Source of the DNA: Gammaproteobacteria bacterium
GTDB lineage: Bacteria; Pseudomonadota; Gammaproteobacteria; Pseudomonadales; Pseudohongiellaceae
Length of the DNA: 64,000 nt
Assembly: GCA_002706685.1 (NCBI GenBank)
Contig: PALV01000013.1
Coordinates: 124,001 to 188,000 of the forward strand
Direction of reading: 5' to 3'
In this document: one piece after another, positions 1-9,766 of the stretch
Layout of the letters: each line of letters opens with the position of its first letter
Numbering within the stretch: position 1 is the stretch's first letter
Notes under the pieces: model-generated
The model's database searches: none
Told to the model about the DNA's origin: nothing
Seen by the model: only the letters and a program-made list of their open reading frames with translations
Translations under genes and position numbers: made by a program

Positions 1-310
1 GGTCAAGCACCCGGCACTTGAGCGATTTTTCCAGGTTCCGCTCCTGGCTTGGTGAAAGGGCGTGATTGAACAGCACCAGCGCTGCCTCATACTCTTTGAC
101 CGCAGCGGCGATTTCTTCGAGCTTGCCCTGACCCACAAAAGTCCGCGCGTCCGGCGTTTTCCGGCTGCCTTTAATAAAGCACACTGGATCGGCACCGGAC
201 GACCTGACCAACTCTTCAAACTCTATCGGATCTTCCTGTTCTCGCTCTGAATCCAGGTCGATATGAACAAGAACGGAGGCCTCACCTCCTTCAGGACGCT
301 CAAAAAACAA
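1..310 (-). CDS. hflX: GTPase HflX, N-terminal part (runs off the window)
   Basis: Ribosome-associated GTPase that splits or rescues stalled 70S ribosomes under stress. Only the first ~103 codons are present; the frame is open to base 1. The N-terminus reads LFFERPEGGEASVLVHIDLD and later carries GSRKTPDARTFVGQGK and NHALSPSQERNLE, all typical of the HflX N-terminal domain before the G domain. The only plausible start is TTG at 310: the codon before it is an in-frame TGA, and GAGG lies about 6 bases upstream. It begins 13 bp after the hfq stop, the usual hfq-hflX arrangement, so the two are probably co-transcribed. Confidence 0.9.
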   Translation of the reverse strand, partial: MFFERPEGGEASVLVHIDLDSEREQEDPIEFEELVRSSGADPVCFIKGSRKTPDARTFVGQGKLEEIAAAVKEYEAALVLFNHALSPSQERNLEKSLKCRVLD

Positions 311-323
311 TCATGCCCTCGAT

Positions 324-596
324 TCAGGCAATATTACCTGGTGCAGACTCATCGTCATCTTGGTTCAGGTCGCTGCCCTGGGTCGGAATTTTGACCGTTC
401 GGGCCGGGACGACCGTGGAAATTGCGTGCTTGTAGACCATCTGGTTCACGGCGTTTTTCAGCAGAATCACAAACTGATCAAAAGACTCGATCTGGCCCTG
501 CAGCTTGATGCCACTGACCAGGTAGATGGATACGGGAATACGCTCTTTTCTGAGCACATTCAGGAAAGGGTCTTGTAAGGAATGCCCTTTTGACAT
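324..596 (-). CDS. hfq: RNA chaperone Hfq
   Basis: Hexameric Sm-like protein that binds small RNAs and A-rich mRNA tails and helps them pair. The 90-residue protein shows the Sm1 region ([21 protein letters not shown]) and the Sm2 signature YKHAIST; the C-terminal tail is short and acidic (NQDDDES). AAGGAG about 8 bases upstream supports the ATG at 596. It sits between miaA and hflX as in E. coli. The presence of Hfq matters for the candidate small RNA next to oxyR in this window, whose terminator ends in a 9-T run of the kind Hfq-bound RNAs carry. Confidence 0.97.
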   Translation of the reverse strand: MSKGHSLQDPFLNVLRKERIPVSIYLVSGIKLQGQIESFDQFVILLKNAVNQMVYKHAISTVVPARTVKIPTQGSDLNQDDDESAPGNIA

Positions 597-681
597 TGCT
601 ATTCTCCTTAAAATTTACGCTAAAACCGTGTTAACCAGCATTTGGGATCCGTCCAGCCGAACTAAGTTCCGTCACGGCCTG

Positions 682-1662
682 TCATCTAAGCAAAGATATG
701 GAGGCAGCCTGAATGGTTTTCAAGACCTTGTCCAAAACGTCGCTGCTTTCACTGTTAAAGTCGGTCAGATCGGCCCAGCTTCTCAGCCAGGTTACCTGTC
801 GTTTAGCCAGTTGCCGCGTCGCAATGATACCTCTTTCCAGCATCTCATCATAGCTGAATTCACCATCGAGATACTGCCATACCTGACGATATCCCACGCA
901 CCGGACCGAAGGCATCGTGGTGTTCAAATCGCCGCGCCTGTACAGCCGCTCTACCTCCGCCACCAGGCCGTCGGCAACCATCTGCAAAAAGCGTCGTTCG
1001 ATTTTCATATGCAATACGCTGCGCTGAGACGGCTGGATCGACAGGAACAGTAATGGCTCCGATGTGGCCAGCGAGGCCTGCTGCTCGTGCAGCTCAGACA
1101 TGGGACGACCACTGACCATAAAAACCTCCAGCGCCCGCTGCAGACGCTGGGGGTCGTTGGGGTGAATACGTTGCGCAGACTGGGGGTCAACCTCGGCCAG
1201 ACGCTGGTGGACCGCGACCCAGCCCTCTGCATCAGCGAGCCCGCTGATTTCATCACGTACCGCCTGATCGGCCGCCGGCATGGCTGCCAGCCCATCCCGC
1301 AAGGCCTTGAAGTAGAGCATTGTGCCACCTACCAGCAATGGCACTTTGCCTTGTTCACGGATGTTCTGCATCTCCCTGCGGGCATCAATGCAGAACTGAG
1401 CTGCCGAATAACTTTGCGCAGGATCCAGAAAATCGATCAGACGGTGGGGCGCCAGGGCCAGTGTCGCCGCATCTGGCTTGCCCGTACCGATATCCATCTC
1501 ACGAAATATCTGTGCCGAATCGACATTGATGATTTCCATGGGCAGACGCTGGACGAGCTCTATTGCCAGGGCAGTCTTCCCGGATGCAGTGGGCCCCATC
1601 AGGCAAATGGCAGGACAGTTTTCGGGCTGAAAACCGGCAAGATCAATTGTGGCCGCTGACAT
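682..1662 (-). CDS. miaA: tRNA dimethylallyltransferase MiaA
   Basis: Transfers a dimethylallyl group to A37 of tRNAs reading UNN codons, the first step of ms2i6A formation. The Walker-type P-loop GPTASGKTALA is near the N-terminus, followed by DSAQIFREMDIGTGKP, and the C-terminal half keeps the family pattern to VRCVGYRQVWQYL. I place the start at ATG 1662 (326 aa), 4 bp past the mutL stop, rather than the GTG at 1701, which would overlap mutL by 35 bp; the Shine-Dalgarno is weak for both. Part of the mutL-miaA-hfq-hflX operon. Confidence 0.95.
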   Translation of the reverse strand: MSAATIDLAGFQPENCPAICLMGPTASGKTALAIELVQRLPMEIINVDSAQIFREMDIGTGKPDAATLALAPHRLIDFLDPAQSYSAAQFCIDARREMQNIREQGKVPLLVGGTMLYFKALRDGLAAMPAADQAVRDEISGLADAEGWVAVHQRLAEVDPQSAQRIHPNDPQRLQRALEVFMVSGRPMSELHEQQASLATSEPLLFLSIQPSQRSVLHMKIERRFLQMVADGLVAEVERLYRRGDLNTTMPSVRCVGYRQVWQYLDGEFSYDEMLERGIIATRQLAKRQVTWLRSWADLTDFNSESSDVLDKVLKTIQAASISLLR

Positions 1663-1666
1663 TGGC

Positions 1667-3523
1667 TTATCTGCCACGCAGGAAAAGTCTGTCAAGGTCA
1701 CTCATACTCTGGTAGACCCAGGTAGGCCGCCCGTGATTGCACTGGCCGCTGCGTTCGGTCTGCTCCATCTGGCGCAGCAAAGCGTTCATCTCGGGCACAC
1801 TCAACTGGCGATTGGCTCGCACCGAACCGTGGCACGCCATGGTTGAAAGCAGTTCATCACGATAGGCGCTGATCCGCTCGCTCTGGCCGTGCTCGCGAAT
1901 ATCAGACAACACATCACGCACCAGCTGCTCAACATTCGCCCGGGCCAGCAAGGTGGGCACCTGGCGCACAACAATCGATTCTTCGGCAACTCTTTCCAGC
2001 TCGAAACCCAGCTCGGCCAGTGACTTTGACTGCTCCTCAGCACAATCCGCCTCGGCGCGACTGACCGCCAGAGAGACTGGCACAAGCAGCGGCTGAGCCT
2101 TGATGCCCTGCGTGTCGCAGGCGGTTTTCATGCGTTCATAGGTGATGCGTTCGTGCGCAGCATGCATATCCACAACAATCAGCCCTTCAGCATTCTGCGC
2201 CAGAATGTAGACGCCGTGCAGCTGCGCCAGGGCAAATCCGAGAGGCGGAATCTCTTTATCTTCACCGAGGCTCTGGTAAAGCGCCGCCTGGTCAGCCAAT
2301 ACACGACTGTTGCTGCTTGCCCCGCTATAACTGGAAAAGCGCTGAACACTGTTTTGCGACACCGGCGCAGAATCAGTATGGAGAATTTCGCCCGTGCTCT
2401 GATCAACACGCAAGCCCAGGGATGCCTGCTCAACCGGCTTCTGCCAGTTGTCAGCGCTCGACTGCCCCATGACATTATCGTCGCGATCTGACGAGCCCTG
2501 CATGTGATCGCTGGGACGCACATCGGCCAGGGCCTTGTGTAATGAGCGGAACAGAAAGTCATGAACCAGGCGCTGGTCACGGAATCGCACTTCATGCTTG
2601 GTCGGATGAACATTGACATCGACCAGCGACGGCTGCAGCTCCAGATACAAAACAAATGCCGGATGCCGGCCGCCAAACAGCACATCACGGTACGCCTGCT
2701 TGATAGCATGGGAGACCAGCTTGTCACGTATCACACGGCCGTTGACGTAAAAGTACTGCAGGTCTGGCTGACTGCGCGAAAAGGTCGGCAAACATACCCA
2801 GCCCCACAAACGCAGACCGGATGCTTCCATCTCGATAAAAACAGCATGTTCCAGAAATGCAGGCCCACAGACCAGACCGATGCGTCGCTGCTTCTCCTGA
2901 ATAGTCTGTGCTGGCTGAAGTTGATGCACCGTGCGCTGGTTGTGGCGCAGGGTCACGCCGACATCAAAACGGCTCAGCGCAATACGTTTGACAACCTCAT
3001 CAATCCGGCCGAACTCGGTATTTTCAGTCCGCAGAAATTTTTTGCGCGCCGGTGTATTAAAAAACAGGTCACGAACTTCAACGCTGGTACCTTGCGGGTG
3101 TGGCGCCGGGCTTAGTGTGGCGGTCATTTCCTGGCCTGCCGCTTCGACCTGCCAGCCACCCTCTTCCTGAGCGTCTTCAGACCTGGAGACCAGCATCAGT
3201 CGCGAAACCGAGCTGATACTGGCCAGAGCCTCACCACGAAAGCCCAGGCTTTCTATGTTCTCCAGATCGTCCAGCTCGACAATCTTGCTGGTAGCGTGAC
3301 GGCTCAGCGCCAGCGTCAGGTCGTCGCGGGGAATGCCCGTCCCGTTGTCGCGAATCCGGATCAGCTTGCTGCCGCCCTGCTCGACCTCAACATCAACCCG
3401 GCTGGCCCCTGCATCAAGACTGTTCTCCATGAGTTCCTTGACGACCGAGGCTGGGCGCTCGACGACCTCGCCGGCCGCAATCTGGTTGGCCAGGCGTTGG
3501 CTGAGCAGTGCAATGCGTTTCAT
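1667..3523 (-). CDS. mutL: DNA mismatch repair protein MutL
   Basis: Mismatch-repair matchmaker that links MutS to strand incision. The N-terminal GHKL ATPase has [18 protein letters not shown] and RGEALASIS; a variable linker spans roughly residues 340-430; the C-terminal dimerisation domain has [12 protein letters not shown] and CNHGRPTWV. The C-terminal domain also carries [12 protein letters not shown], matching the DQHA(x)2E(x)4E metal-binding motif of endonuclease-active MutL, which E. coli MutL lacks. The ATG at 3523 (618 aa) has AGG 7 bases upstream; a TTG two codons earlier is less likely. It follows amiB by 14 bp. Confidence 0.97.
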   Translation of the reverse strand: MKRIALLSQRLANQIAAGEVVERPASVVKELMENSLDAGASRVDVEVEQGGSKLIRIRDNGTGIPRDDLTLALSRHATSKIVELDDLENIESLGFRGEALASISSVSRLMLVSRSEDAQEEGGWQVEAAGQEMTATLSPAPHPQGTSVEVRDLFFNTPARKKFLRTENTEFGRIDEVVKRIALSRFDVGVTLRHNQRTVHQLQPAQTIQEKQRRIGLVCGPAFLEHAVFIEMEASGLRLWGWVCLPTFSRSQPDLQYFYVNGRVIRDKLVSHAIKQAYRDVLFGGRHPAFVLYLELQPSLVDVNVHPTKHEVRFRDQRLVHDFLFRSLHKALADVRPSDHMQGSSDRDDNVMGQSSADNWQKPVEQASLGLRVDQSTGEILHTDSAPVSQNSVQRFSSYSGASSNSRVLADQAALYQSLGEDKEIPPLGFALAQLHGVYILAQNAEGLIVVDMHAAHERITYERMKTACDTQGIKAQPLLVPVSLAVSRAEADCAEEQSKSLAELGFELERVAEESIVVRQVPTLLARANVEQLVRDVLSDIREHGQSERISAYRDELLSTMACHGSVRANRQLSVPEMNALLRQMEQTERSGQCNHGRPTWVYQSMSDLDRLFLRGR

Positions 3524-3537
3524 GGGCAAACCTGTTG

Positions 3538-5154
3538 TTACGATGACGGGATGATGAGGATCTGACCGACCCGAATTGTATCACCCCTGAGCTGATTGGC
3601 CTCGCGCAATCGCGACAGACTGACCTGGTAGCGGTCGGCAATACCGGAGAGCGTCTCACCCCGGCTGATGGTGTGTTCGTAAACGGTCGGTGGCGCAGAC
3701 AGCGCGATTGTCTGCGGTCCGCCGCCCGGAATCAGCAGGCGCTGACCAACATGAATAGTGTCGCCACTCAGGCTGTTGGCGGCACGCAGCTGGGCCAGCC
3801 CGATATTGTGGCGCTGCGCAATCATGGAGAGACTGTCGCCACGGACCACAACATACTCCCGATCCGGCCCCTGATTATTGGCCTTTTGCCATGCCAGTAG
3901 CGAGCCTTCCGGCGGGCGTTCGTAAAAATAGTTCATGACCCCCTGGACAATGGCGTCGGCCAGACGCTGCTGGTAAGCAGGCGAGGTGAGTTTTCGTGCC
4001 TCGCTCGGGTTGGAAAGGTAGCCGGTTTCGATCAGCAGTGAAGGAATGTCTGGCGAGCGCAGCACCCAAAGATTGCCCTGCTGGGGCTTGTCGCGACGCA
4101 GGGTGGCGACCTGACCCAGAGAATTCAGGATGTAGGAGCCGGCCGCCATGCTTTGCTCAATACTCCAGGACATGGAGATATCCAGCAGCGTCAATGCCAG
4201 ATCATCCTCGAAGTCGCGCAGACTGGTGTCACCGGCGCTGCCACCCAGCAATGCGGCAGAGTTTTCTTTCTCGGTGACCCGACGGATATTTTCGTCTTCG
4301 GCGGTGGTTTGCGACAACGCGTAGACCGTTATCCCCTCGGCTCGTGAAGTGCTGTAGGAATCTGCATGGATGGACAGGAATATGTCGGCCCGATTATCAC
4401 GTGCCAGCATCGGACGCTCCTGCAGCTGCACATGGAAATCGGCATCGCGAATCATTACCGGCTGGTAGCCAGGCAGTGAGCGCAGGCGGTCACTAATCGC
4501 CTGCGAAATTGCCAGCGCCACGTCTTTCTCGCGGATTCGCCCGTCATAGCCGATGGCACCGGGATCGCGGCCACCGTGCCCGGCGTCAATCGCCACGACG
4601 ATATCCCGGAGGCTCGCAGTGTTCTGTTCAACGGCTGCTGGCGTGCTGACCATCTGCGCGGGCGGCGGCACTTCGCGATCAAGCCCGTAAAGATCGATCA
4701 CCAGCCGGTCGCCGGCCTCAACATCAGGCGGCAGCAAGTAGCTGCTGGGGTTAACCGCTTCGGCCATATCCAGCACGATTCTGGTGTCGGTCTGGTTGCG
4801 CGCAGCGCTGCGGATATTGCGCACCGGCACATCAGTCAGCGGAACCCGACCCGTATCGACTCGCAATTGGGAACGCTCGATGTCGATCACGACACGATGC
4901 GGGTTATCAAGTACAAACACTGAATACTGGGCTGGCTCACTCAGGTCCAGCACGACCCGTGTGTAGTCAGGTGACTGCCAGACTCGCAGATCGTCGATAT
5001 CAGCGGCCGATACCGCGCTGCTCAGCAGAGCCATTAGAAGCAGCAAAATCAGGCGGGACGCTGCAGATTTCCGCTCAGCATGGCTCGAACGACAGCAGAC
5101 ATGACGCCTGACGTTTCTGACATGACACTGGAAAACTGCTGCCTGCGATCGCAT
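3538..5154 (-). CDS. amiB: N-acetylmuramoyl-L-alanine amidase AmiB with two LysM domains
   Basis: Periplasmic zinc amidase that cleaves the amide between MurNAc and L-Ala to split septal peptidoglycan. Order of parts: long basic N-terminus and signal peptide ending near AVSA|AD; AMIN domain (roughly 50-170); Amidase_3 domain with [21 protein letters not shown] and ETGYLSN; then two LysM repeats ([19 protein letters not shown] and [18 protein letters not shown]) ending the protein. Synteny (tsaE-amiB-mutL) makes this AmiB rather than AmiC. The start at 5154 leaves 26 bp after tsaE; AGGG lies about 10 bases upstream, so the exact start is moderately sure. Confidence 0.93.
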   Translation of the reverse strand: MRSQAAVFQCHVRNVRRHVCCRSSHAERKSAASRLILLLLMALLSSAVSAADIDDLRVWQSPDYTRVVLDLSEPAQYSVFVLDNPHRVVIDIERSQLRVDTGRVPLTDVPVRNIRSAARNQTDTRIVLDMAEAVNPSSYLLPPDVEAGDRLVIDLYGLDREVPPPAQMVSTPAAVEQNTASLRDIVVAIDAGHGGRDPGAIGYDGRIREKDVALAISQAISDRLRSLPGYQPVMIRDADFHVQLQERPMLARDNRADIFLSIHADSYSTSRAEGITVYALSQTTAEDENIRRVTEKENSAALLGGSAGDTSLRDFEDDLALTLLDISMSWSIEQSMAAGSYILNSLGQVATLRRDKPQQGNLWVLRSPDIPSLLIETGYLSNPSEARKLTSPAYQQRLADAIVQGVMNYFYERPPEGSLLAWQKANNQGPDREYVVVRGDSLSMIAQRHNIGLAQLRAANSLSGDTIHVGQRLLIPGGGPQTIALSAPPTVYEHTISRGETLSGIADRYQVSLSRLREANQLRGDTIRVGQILIIPSS

Positions 5155-5180
5155 CGACCGTAACCCTGCTCATAGCTGCT

Positions 5181-5690
5181 TCAGCGAGCGGGGCTATGCG
5201 GCCACACGACTCGCTCCATAATTTCTCGACCTGTCTGCGTCGCTGCCCGACACTGAATCAGCCGTCCGCGCCGTTTCACTCCCGGACCACTGGTCAAGGT
5301 CAACTCGATGTCCGGCAGCGGCAAAAAACCTTTGCCTTTGTCGGCCCATTCGATCACGCAGACCGCGGGCGGCTGGAAGTAGTCGTCAACGCCCAGGAAT
5401 TCTACCTCTTCAGGATCTGATAGTCTATACAGATCAAAGTGATAGAGGGGAAACTGAAAATCTTCGTAAGGTTCTACCAGCGTGTAGGTCGGACTTTTCA
5501 CTGCGCCCTGATGCCCGAGGGCCCTGATCAGTCCTCGACTGAGTGTCGTCTTACCCATACCGAGATCACCGTGCAGGTAGACAACAGCGCCATGTCCGGC
5601 AGCGGCACTGAGACTTATCGCATTGGCCAACACAGCACCAAACTTCTCGGTCTGGCTCTCTGTTTCAAGATAGTAACTACTTACATTCAT
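5181..5690 (-). CDS. tsaE: tRNA threonylcarbamoyladenosine biosynthesis ATPase TsaE
   Basis: ATPase that works with TsaB and TsaD to form t6A37 in ANN-decoding tRNAs. The 169-residue protein has the P-loop GDLGMGKTTLSRG near residue 42, SPTYTLVEPY, the HFDLYRL motif and VIEWADKG, all diagnostic of the TsaE/YjeE family. The start codon overlaps the stop of the upstream nnr gene by 4 bp (ATGA), so translation is probably coupled. The gene is followed by amiB as in E. coli. Confidence 0.96.
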   Translation of the reverse strand: MNVSSYYLETESQTEKFGAVLANAISLSAAAGHGAVVYLHGDLGMGKTTLSRGLIRALGHQGAVKSPTYTLVEPYEDFQFPLYHFDLYRLSDPEEVEFLGVDDYFQPPAVCVIEWADKGKGFLPLPDIELTLTSGPGVKRRGRLIQCRAATQTGREIMERVVWPHSPAR

Positions 5691-7261
5691 GCCAGACTAT
5701 CCTGCTTTTTATTGAGCAGCTCGCGGAAAGTGGCAGGCAGGTCACTGGCCAGGAGGCCGCGCTCGCCGAACCGCTGCGCCAGCAAATCTGCTGCCTTTGC
5801 GTGCAGACACACCGCCAGCCGGGCGGCGTTCGCAGACGGCAGTCCCTGAGCCAGCAGCGCCACCATAAACCCTGACAGCACGTCGCCCATGCCGCCTGAT
5901 GCCATGCCCGGATTACCATGCATGCATACATCAATCACATCCGAGTCGGGGAAAGCCAGAAGAGATCCAGCCCCTTTCAACAGACAGACCGCACCCGTTA
6001 AAGACTGCAGCTTGCGAACCGCGGCAAAGCGATCAGACTGGATTTCTGCCACGCTGCAGCCCAGTAGCCTGGCGGCCTCGCCAGGATGAGGCGTGATGAC
6101 CCAGCGCGCTCGCGCCTCAGCCGGCGCCAGATCACCCCAGGCCAGTTTTTGCATGGCAAGCAGATTCAGCGCATCAGCATCCAGTACCAGCGGTGCGCCA
6201 GTGTCAGCCATCCAATCCAGAATTTCCCGCAATACATTGATTGACCATTCACTTTTTCCGAGCCCGGGACCAATTGCCAGTGCGCTGGCCTGAGTGAGCA
6301 GTGATCGCAATGCTGCGCCCTGCAGGGCATGCCAGTCATCCACTGGCTGAACCATCACTTCGGGCTGACGTACCAGCATCGCTGTTCGATGCTGACTTCG
6401 CGTCAGCAGGGTTACTGTGCCAGCTCCCCCCCGGACTGCAGCGCCAGCCGTCAGGAGCGCAGCACCACCAAAGCCGTCATCCCCTCCGACCACCACCGCG
6501 CGGCCAGCCGCACCTTTGTGGGTGCTCTTTGCGCGGGGTGGCAATGCCTCAAGAGCATCATCAGCGAAAATGGCGCGCGCGACTGGTGGCCAGCTCGCTG
6601 TCATGTCACCCAGACGTTCAGGCAGGCCAAGATCATCAAAGCAATGCCTTCCGCAGTAGTCAACAGCATCCCCGGTATACAGCCCCTGAGTCCGGGCGAT
6701 GAAACTGATGGTCGCGCTGGCGCGCACTGCCACGTCCTTGACCGACCCTGAATCGGCATTGACGCCGGTGGGCTGATCGATGGCCAGCACAGGAAGATCA
6801 AGTGAATTGACACGTTCGGTGGCGGCCAGGAAGTCACCCGTCAGGCCAGCGCGCGCCCCATTGCCAAGCATGGCGTCGACAATCACCACCGACGCCGACT
6901 CTGAGCAGCAATAATTATAAAAATCATCATCTTGCCAGGGCTTAATGGCGACTTCAGACTGCCTTGCCAGTTGCCACGCCTGAGCAGCAGCACCTTTCAA
7001 CCTGGAACTGTCGACCATCAGGAACGCTGTAACGTCCAGCCCCTGTTCACGGGCAAGTGAGGCCATCACAAGGCCGTCACCACCGTTATTGCCTGGACCG
7101 CACAGCACGGCAACCCGCTCGGCATCGGGCCACAGTTTCTGCATCTGTCGCCATGCTGAGCCTGCGGCCTGGCGCATCAGATCAAACGCATCAATGCCAG
7201 CCGCGATGGCTCTGGCATCCATGTCCCGAACCTGGTCGGTACTGTAGAGCAGCTCCGCCAT
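5687..7261 (-). CDS. nnr: Bifunctional NAD(P)HX epimerase/dehydratase
   Basis: Repairs hydrated NADH and NADPH. The N-terminal half (about 1-215) is the epimerase, with GPGNNGGDGLVMA. The C-terminal half is the ADP-dependent dehydratase, with GPGLGKSEWS, LDADALNLLA, TPHPGEAARLLG, KGAGSLLA and NPGMASGGMGDVLSG. Length (524 aa) matches the fused YjeF/Nnr family. It begins 7 bp downstream of the MarR gene stop and overlaps tsaE by 4 bp, so the housekeeping operon is physically continuous with the MarR/molybdenum-hydroxylase-like genes upstream. Confidence 0.96.
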   Translation of the reverse strand: MAELLYSTDQVRDMDARAIAAGIDAFDLMRQAAGSAWRQMQKLWPDAERVAVLCGPGNNGGDGLVMASLAREQGLDVTAFLMVDSSRLKGAAAQAWQLARQSEVAIKPWQDDDFYNYCCSESASVVIVDAMLGNGARAGLTGDFLAATERVNSLDLPVLAIDQPTGVNADSGSVKDVAVRASATISFIARTQGLYTGDAVDYCGRHCFDDLGLPERLGDMTASWPPVARAIFADDALEALPPRAKSTHKGAAGRAVVVGGDDGFGGAALLTAGAAVRGGAGTVTLLTRSQHRTAMLVRQPEVMVQPVDDWHALQGAALRSLLTQASALAIGPGLGKSEWSINVLREILDWMADTGAPLVLDADALNLLAMQKLAWGDLAPAEARARWVITPHPGEAARLLGCSVAEIQSDRFAAVRKLQSLTGAVCLLKGAGSLLAFPDSDVIDVCMHGNPGMASGGMGDVLSGFMVALLAQGLPSANAARLAVCLHAKAADLLAQRFGERGLLASDLPATFRELLNKKQDSLA

Positions 7262-7268
7262 AATTGGC

Positions 7269-7709
7269 CTACTCCATCCGGTTGATCAGTCGCTGAATCA
7301 GACGCAGACTGGTTTCCAGCTCTGCTGTTGGCACGTCATCCGTCAACCCGATGGCCCAGGGGTCCTGAAGTGACCGCAAGGCGCTGTAGACTTCCTGACC
7401 GTGTTCGGTCAGCTGCACCAGTGCCGAGCGTTTGTGGCGCGGATTTTCAACATACGCAAGCAGGTCATCAGCCGCCATGACGTCAGTGATTCGCTGCACA
7501 GCCTGACGCGACTGACCGAGCGACCTGGCGATGGAAGGAACCGTGACACCAGAGTTCGAAAGCGCCACGATTCCGATGACTTTCCAGCGGGCACTTGTCA
7601 GACCAACCCGCTCTGCCATTCGGTCACCGTCGGCAAGCAATAGTCCGTTAAGCCGGAAAACGGCGCGCACCAGATCCAGAAAGAGTTTACGTTTGGGGGA
7701 ATGCATCAT
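7269..7709 (-). CDS. MarR-family transcriptional regulator
   Basis: A 146-residue winged-helix protein. VGLTSARWKVIGIVA, VTVPSIARSLGQSRQAVQRITDVM and ENPRHKRSALVQLTEHG form the helix-turn-helix and wing of MarR regulators, which usually act as ligand- or redox-responsive repressors. Its ATG overlaps the stop of the upstream molybdenum-hydroxylase-like gene by 4 bp (ATGA), so the two are translationally coupled, and it lies 7 bp before nnr. The natural guess is autoregulation of the 10671-7269 cluster, but no operator is evident. Confidence 0.88.
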   Translation of the reverse strand: MMHSPKRKLFLDLVRAVFRLNGLLLADGDRMAERVGLTSARWKVIGIVALSNSGVTVPSIARSLGQSRQAVQRITDVMAADDLLAYVENPRHKRSALVQLTEHGQEVYSALRSLQDPWAIGLTDDVPTAELETSLRLIQRLINRME

Positions 7710-9766
7710 CGTCGCCGCAGCGCTGCTCGTTTTAATGCCTTGTGTATATAGGCAGGGTTGATGGGGAACTCGCGCAGATTGCCACCCACGGCGTTGGCTA
7801 CCGCATTCGCGATCGCTGCGGCCGCAACAGCCGTGGCAACACCCCGTGTGCTTTGTTTACTGGCACCAGGCTCTGCTTGTTCTGTGTTTTCACTGCTGGC
7901 CAGCCACACGACCTCGACGGCGGGCAAATCCAGCACAGCCGGCATACGATAATGCATGACGTCAATATCGTGCAAACATCCATTTTCGTCGAACATGACC
8001 GCTTCGTTCACTATCTGACGAAATGCCTCGGCCAGGGCCTGCTGAAAAACATCAAGGTCCTTGCTGGCTTCCATCTCGGATGCGCCCACGAAAACACTAT
8101 AACGGGAGACCCTGACCCGCCCGGACAGCGCGTCCAGTTCGACGTCACACAGGTGCGTGCAGCCCATGGCGTAAGCAACGCCACGCCCGTTGTTGGCAGC
8201 TACCGGTGCCCGGTAATGCTCGTGCTCACTCGCCGCAGTCAGAGCGTCTCGCTGCCGGGCATTGCGCAAGCGCAGCGCCAGCGGGTCGATGCGCAGCTTG
8301 CGTGACAATGCATCCATGGCGGTTTCGGTAACAAGCAGTGCACACATCGCCGCCGATTCCAGGTAACGGTTTTGAGGCGGGGTATTGGCGATGACGTCGT
8401 AAGCGATCAGATTCTGATTCGGCAAGTGATAGCTCACAAACGCGAGTGCGCAGATTTCAGCAGCCAGGGGTGCCGGGACTGCCCCTGACTGACAGCAAAA
8501 CACAGCTTCTACAACCTTCAGAGTGCCGTCATTGAGCGCACCCAGTCGAAAGCTGGCGAAATTTGCTGGCGTCAATGCGAACACCGATGCAGGATGGGAC
8601 TTGATGCTGACAGGCTGCCCTGTCTCGAGGTGTAGCAGCTGCGCCAGAGGCAACACCTGCTTTGCCAGCAAACGGGCTGGGGGCGAGCTGTCATCAGCGC
8701 AGGTGGTCAGGTCGTCGCCAGTTTTATTCGGGGCAATACTGACAGCCGGCTCAAACCCGCCCGTCAGCACAGGCGAGCAGTCAATTTCATCACCCAGCAT
8801 GACCTCAGCAAGGGCAAATGCCCTGTCGGGTTCACCCTTTCGAGAAGTATGGCGCCGCGCGATATTTGATGGCTGCGCAGGCGCCGGATCAATGCCCTGT
8901 GTGAATAATGTCTCATCGAGTAGCGGCGCTTCTGGCTCCATGGCCAGACGTACCGAGGTAACAGAGGGTAAAAGCGCATATTCTATATCGATCGCAGCAA
9001 GAGCGCGTTTTGCGGTTTCAGCATCCTGCGCGGCAACAATGGCAACTGGCTGTCCCTGATACCGGACTTTGCCCCGCGCCAGCAAATGCCCACACAGCTC
9101 TGGATTGTCCCTTGCGCTGAGAACGGCCTCCACTCCATCCATCTGAATCGCGCGACTCAGGTCTAGGCGCAAAATTCTGGCATGTGCGAACGGACTCCGC
9201 AGAATTGCCCCCTGCAGTGCAGCCCTGGGTCGCAGCTCCGCCTGGCATACTGCCTCTCCCTTTACTCGTGCCAGCGCCGCACGACTGCAATCACCTGGCT
9301 CGGCCGATGTCGTTACGGCTCGCGACAAGGCACTGACGATCTGCGGATAGCGCGAACAGGCGCACAGATTGCCCGACAGCGCTTCAGCGACCGCTGAACT
9401 GTCCGGCTGTGGATCTTGTTTGAACAGAGCCGCTGCCGCCATCAACATACCAGGGCCGCAGGCTCCACAGCTCAGCGCCTGATGTTCAGCCAGCGCATAC
9501 TGCAGAGGGTGGAGTCCGGCATCGGCGCCCAGTCCCTCGATCGTGGTGAGACGCTTTCCCTGCATTTCTGCTGCCAGGACCAGACAGGCACATACCGGAT
9601 TGTCCTCCAGCAAGACGGTACAGGCACCACAGGAACCACTCTCGCAGCCGATTTTAGTGCCAGTCATTCCCAGCACATTGTGCAACACCGACAGCAGTGT
9701 CTGCCCCGGCTGACAGTCCAGCGATACCGGCTGCTCATTGATCACACATGACACCTGCGTGCTCAT
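7706..9766 (-). CDS. Xanthine dehydrogenase-like fusion: [2Fe-2S] domain joined to a reduced, motif-poor molybdopterin domain
   Basis: Residues 1-155 form an intact small-subunit pair of [2Fe-2S] domains: GCESGSCGACTV with a fourth Cys in VCAC, then CGACGPGM and LCACSRYPQ. From about 165 the chain matches the a/b-hammerhead domain (LRSPFAHARI, YQGQPVAIVAA) and pieces of the molybdopterin domain (IDPLALRLRNA). The GGxFGxK-type motif, the R-x-G-x-PQ-type motif and the block with GQG are missing, and the C-terminal site that normally reads G-x-GE reads TRGVATAV, so the catalytic Glu is absent. Large subunits alone are usually about 750 residues; here only ~520 remain. The frame is open and overlaps both neighbours by 4 bp, so it is not an obvious pseudogene. 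Confidence 0.8.
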   Translation of the reverse strand: MSTQVSCVINEQPVSLDCQPGQTLLSVLHNVLGMTGTKIGCESGSCGACTVLLEDNPVCACLVLAAEMQGKRLTTIEGLGADAGLHPLQYALAEHQALSCGACGPGMLMAAAALFKQDPQPDSSAVAEALSGNLCACSRYPQIVSALSRAVTTSAEPGDCSRAALARVKGEAVCQAELRPRAALQGAILRSPFAHARILRLDLSRAIQMDGVEAVLSARDNPELCGHLLARGKVRYQGQPVAIVAAQDAETAKRALAAIDIEYALLPSVTSVRLAMEPEAPLLDETLFTQGIDPAPAQPSNIARRHTSRKGEPDRAFALAEVMLGDEIDCSPVLTGGFEPAVSIAPNKTGDDLTTCADDSSPPARLLAKQVLPLAQLLHLETGQPVSIKSHPASVFALTPANFASFRLGALNDGTLKVVEAVFCCQSGAVPAPLAAEICALAFVSYHLPNQNLIAYDVIANTPPQNRYLESAAMCALLVTETAMDALSRKLRIDPLALRLRNARQRDALTAASEHEHYRAPVAANNGRGVAYAMGCTHLCDVELDALSGRVRVSRYSVFVGASEMEASKDLDVFQQALAEAFRQIVNEAVMFDENGCLHDIDVMHYRMPAVLDLPAVEVVWLASSENTEQAEPGASKQSTRGVATAVAAAAIANAVANAVGGNLREFPINPAYIHKALKRAALRRR

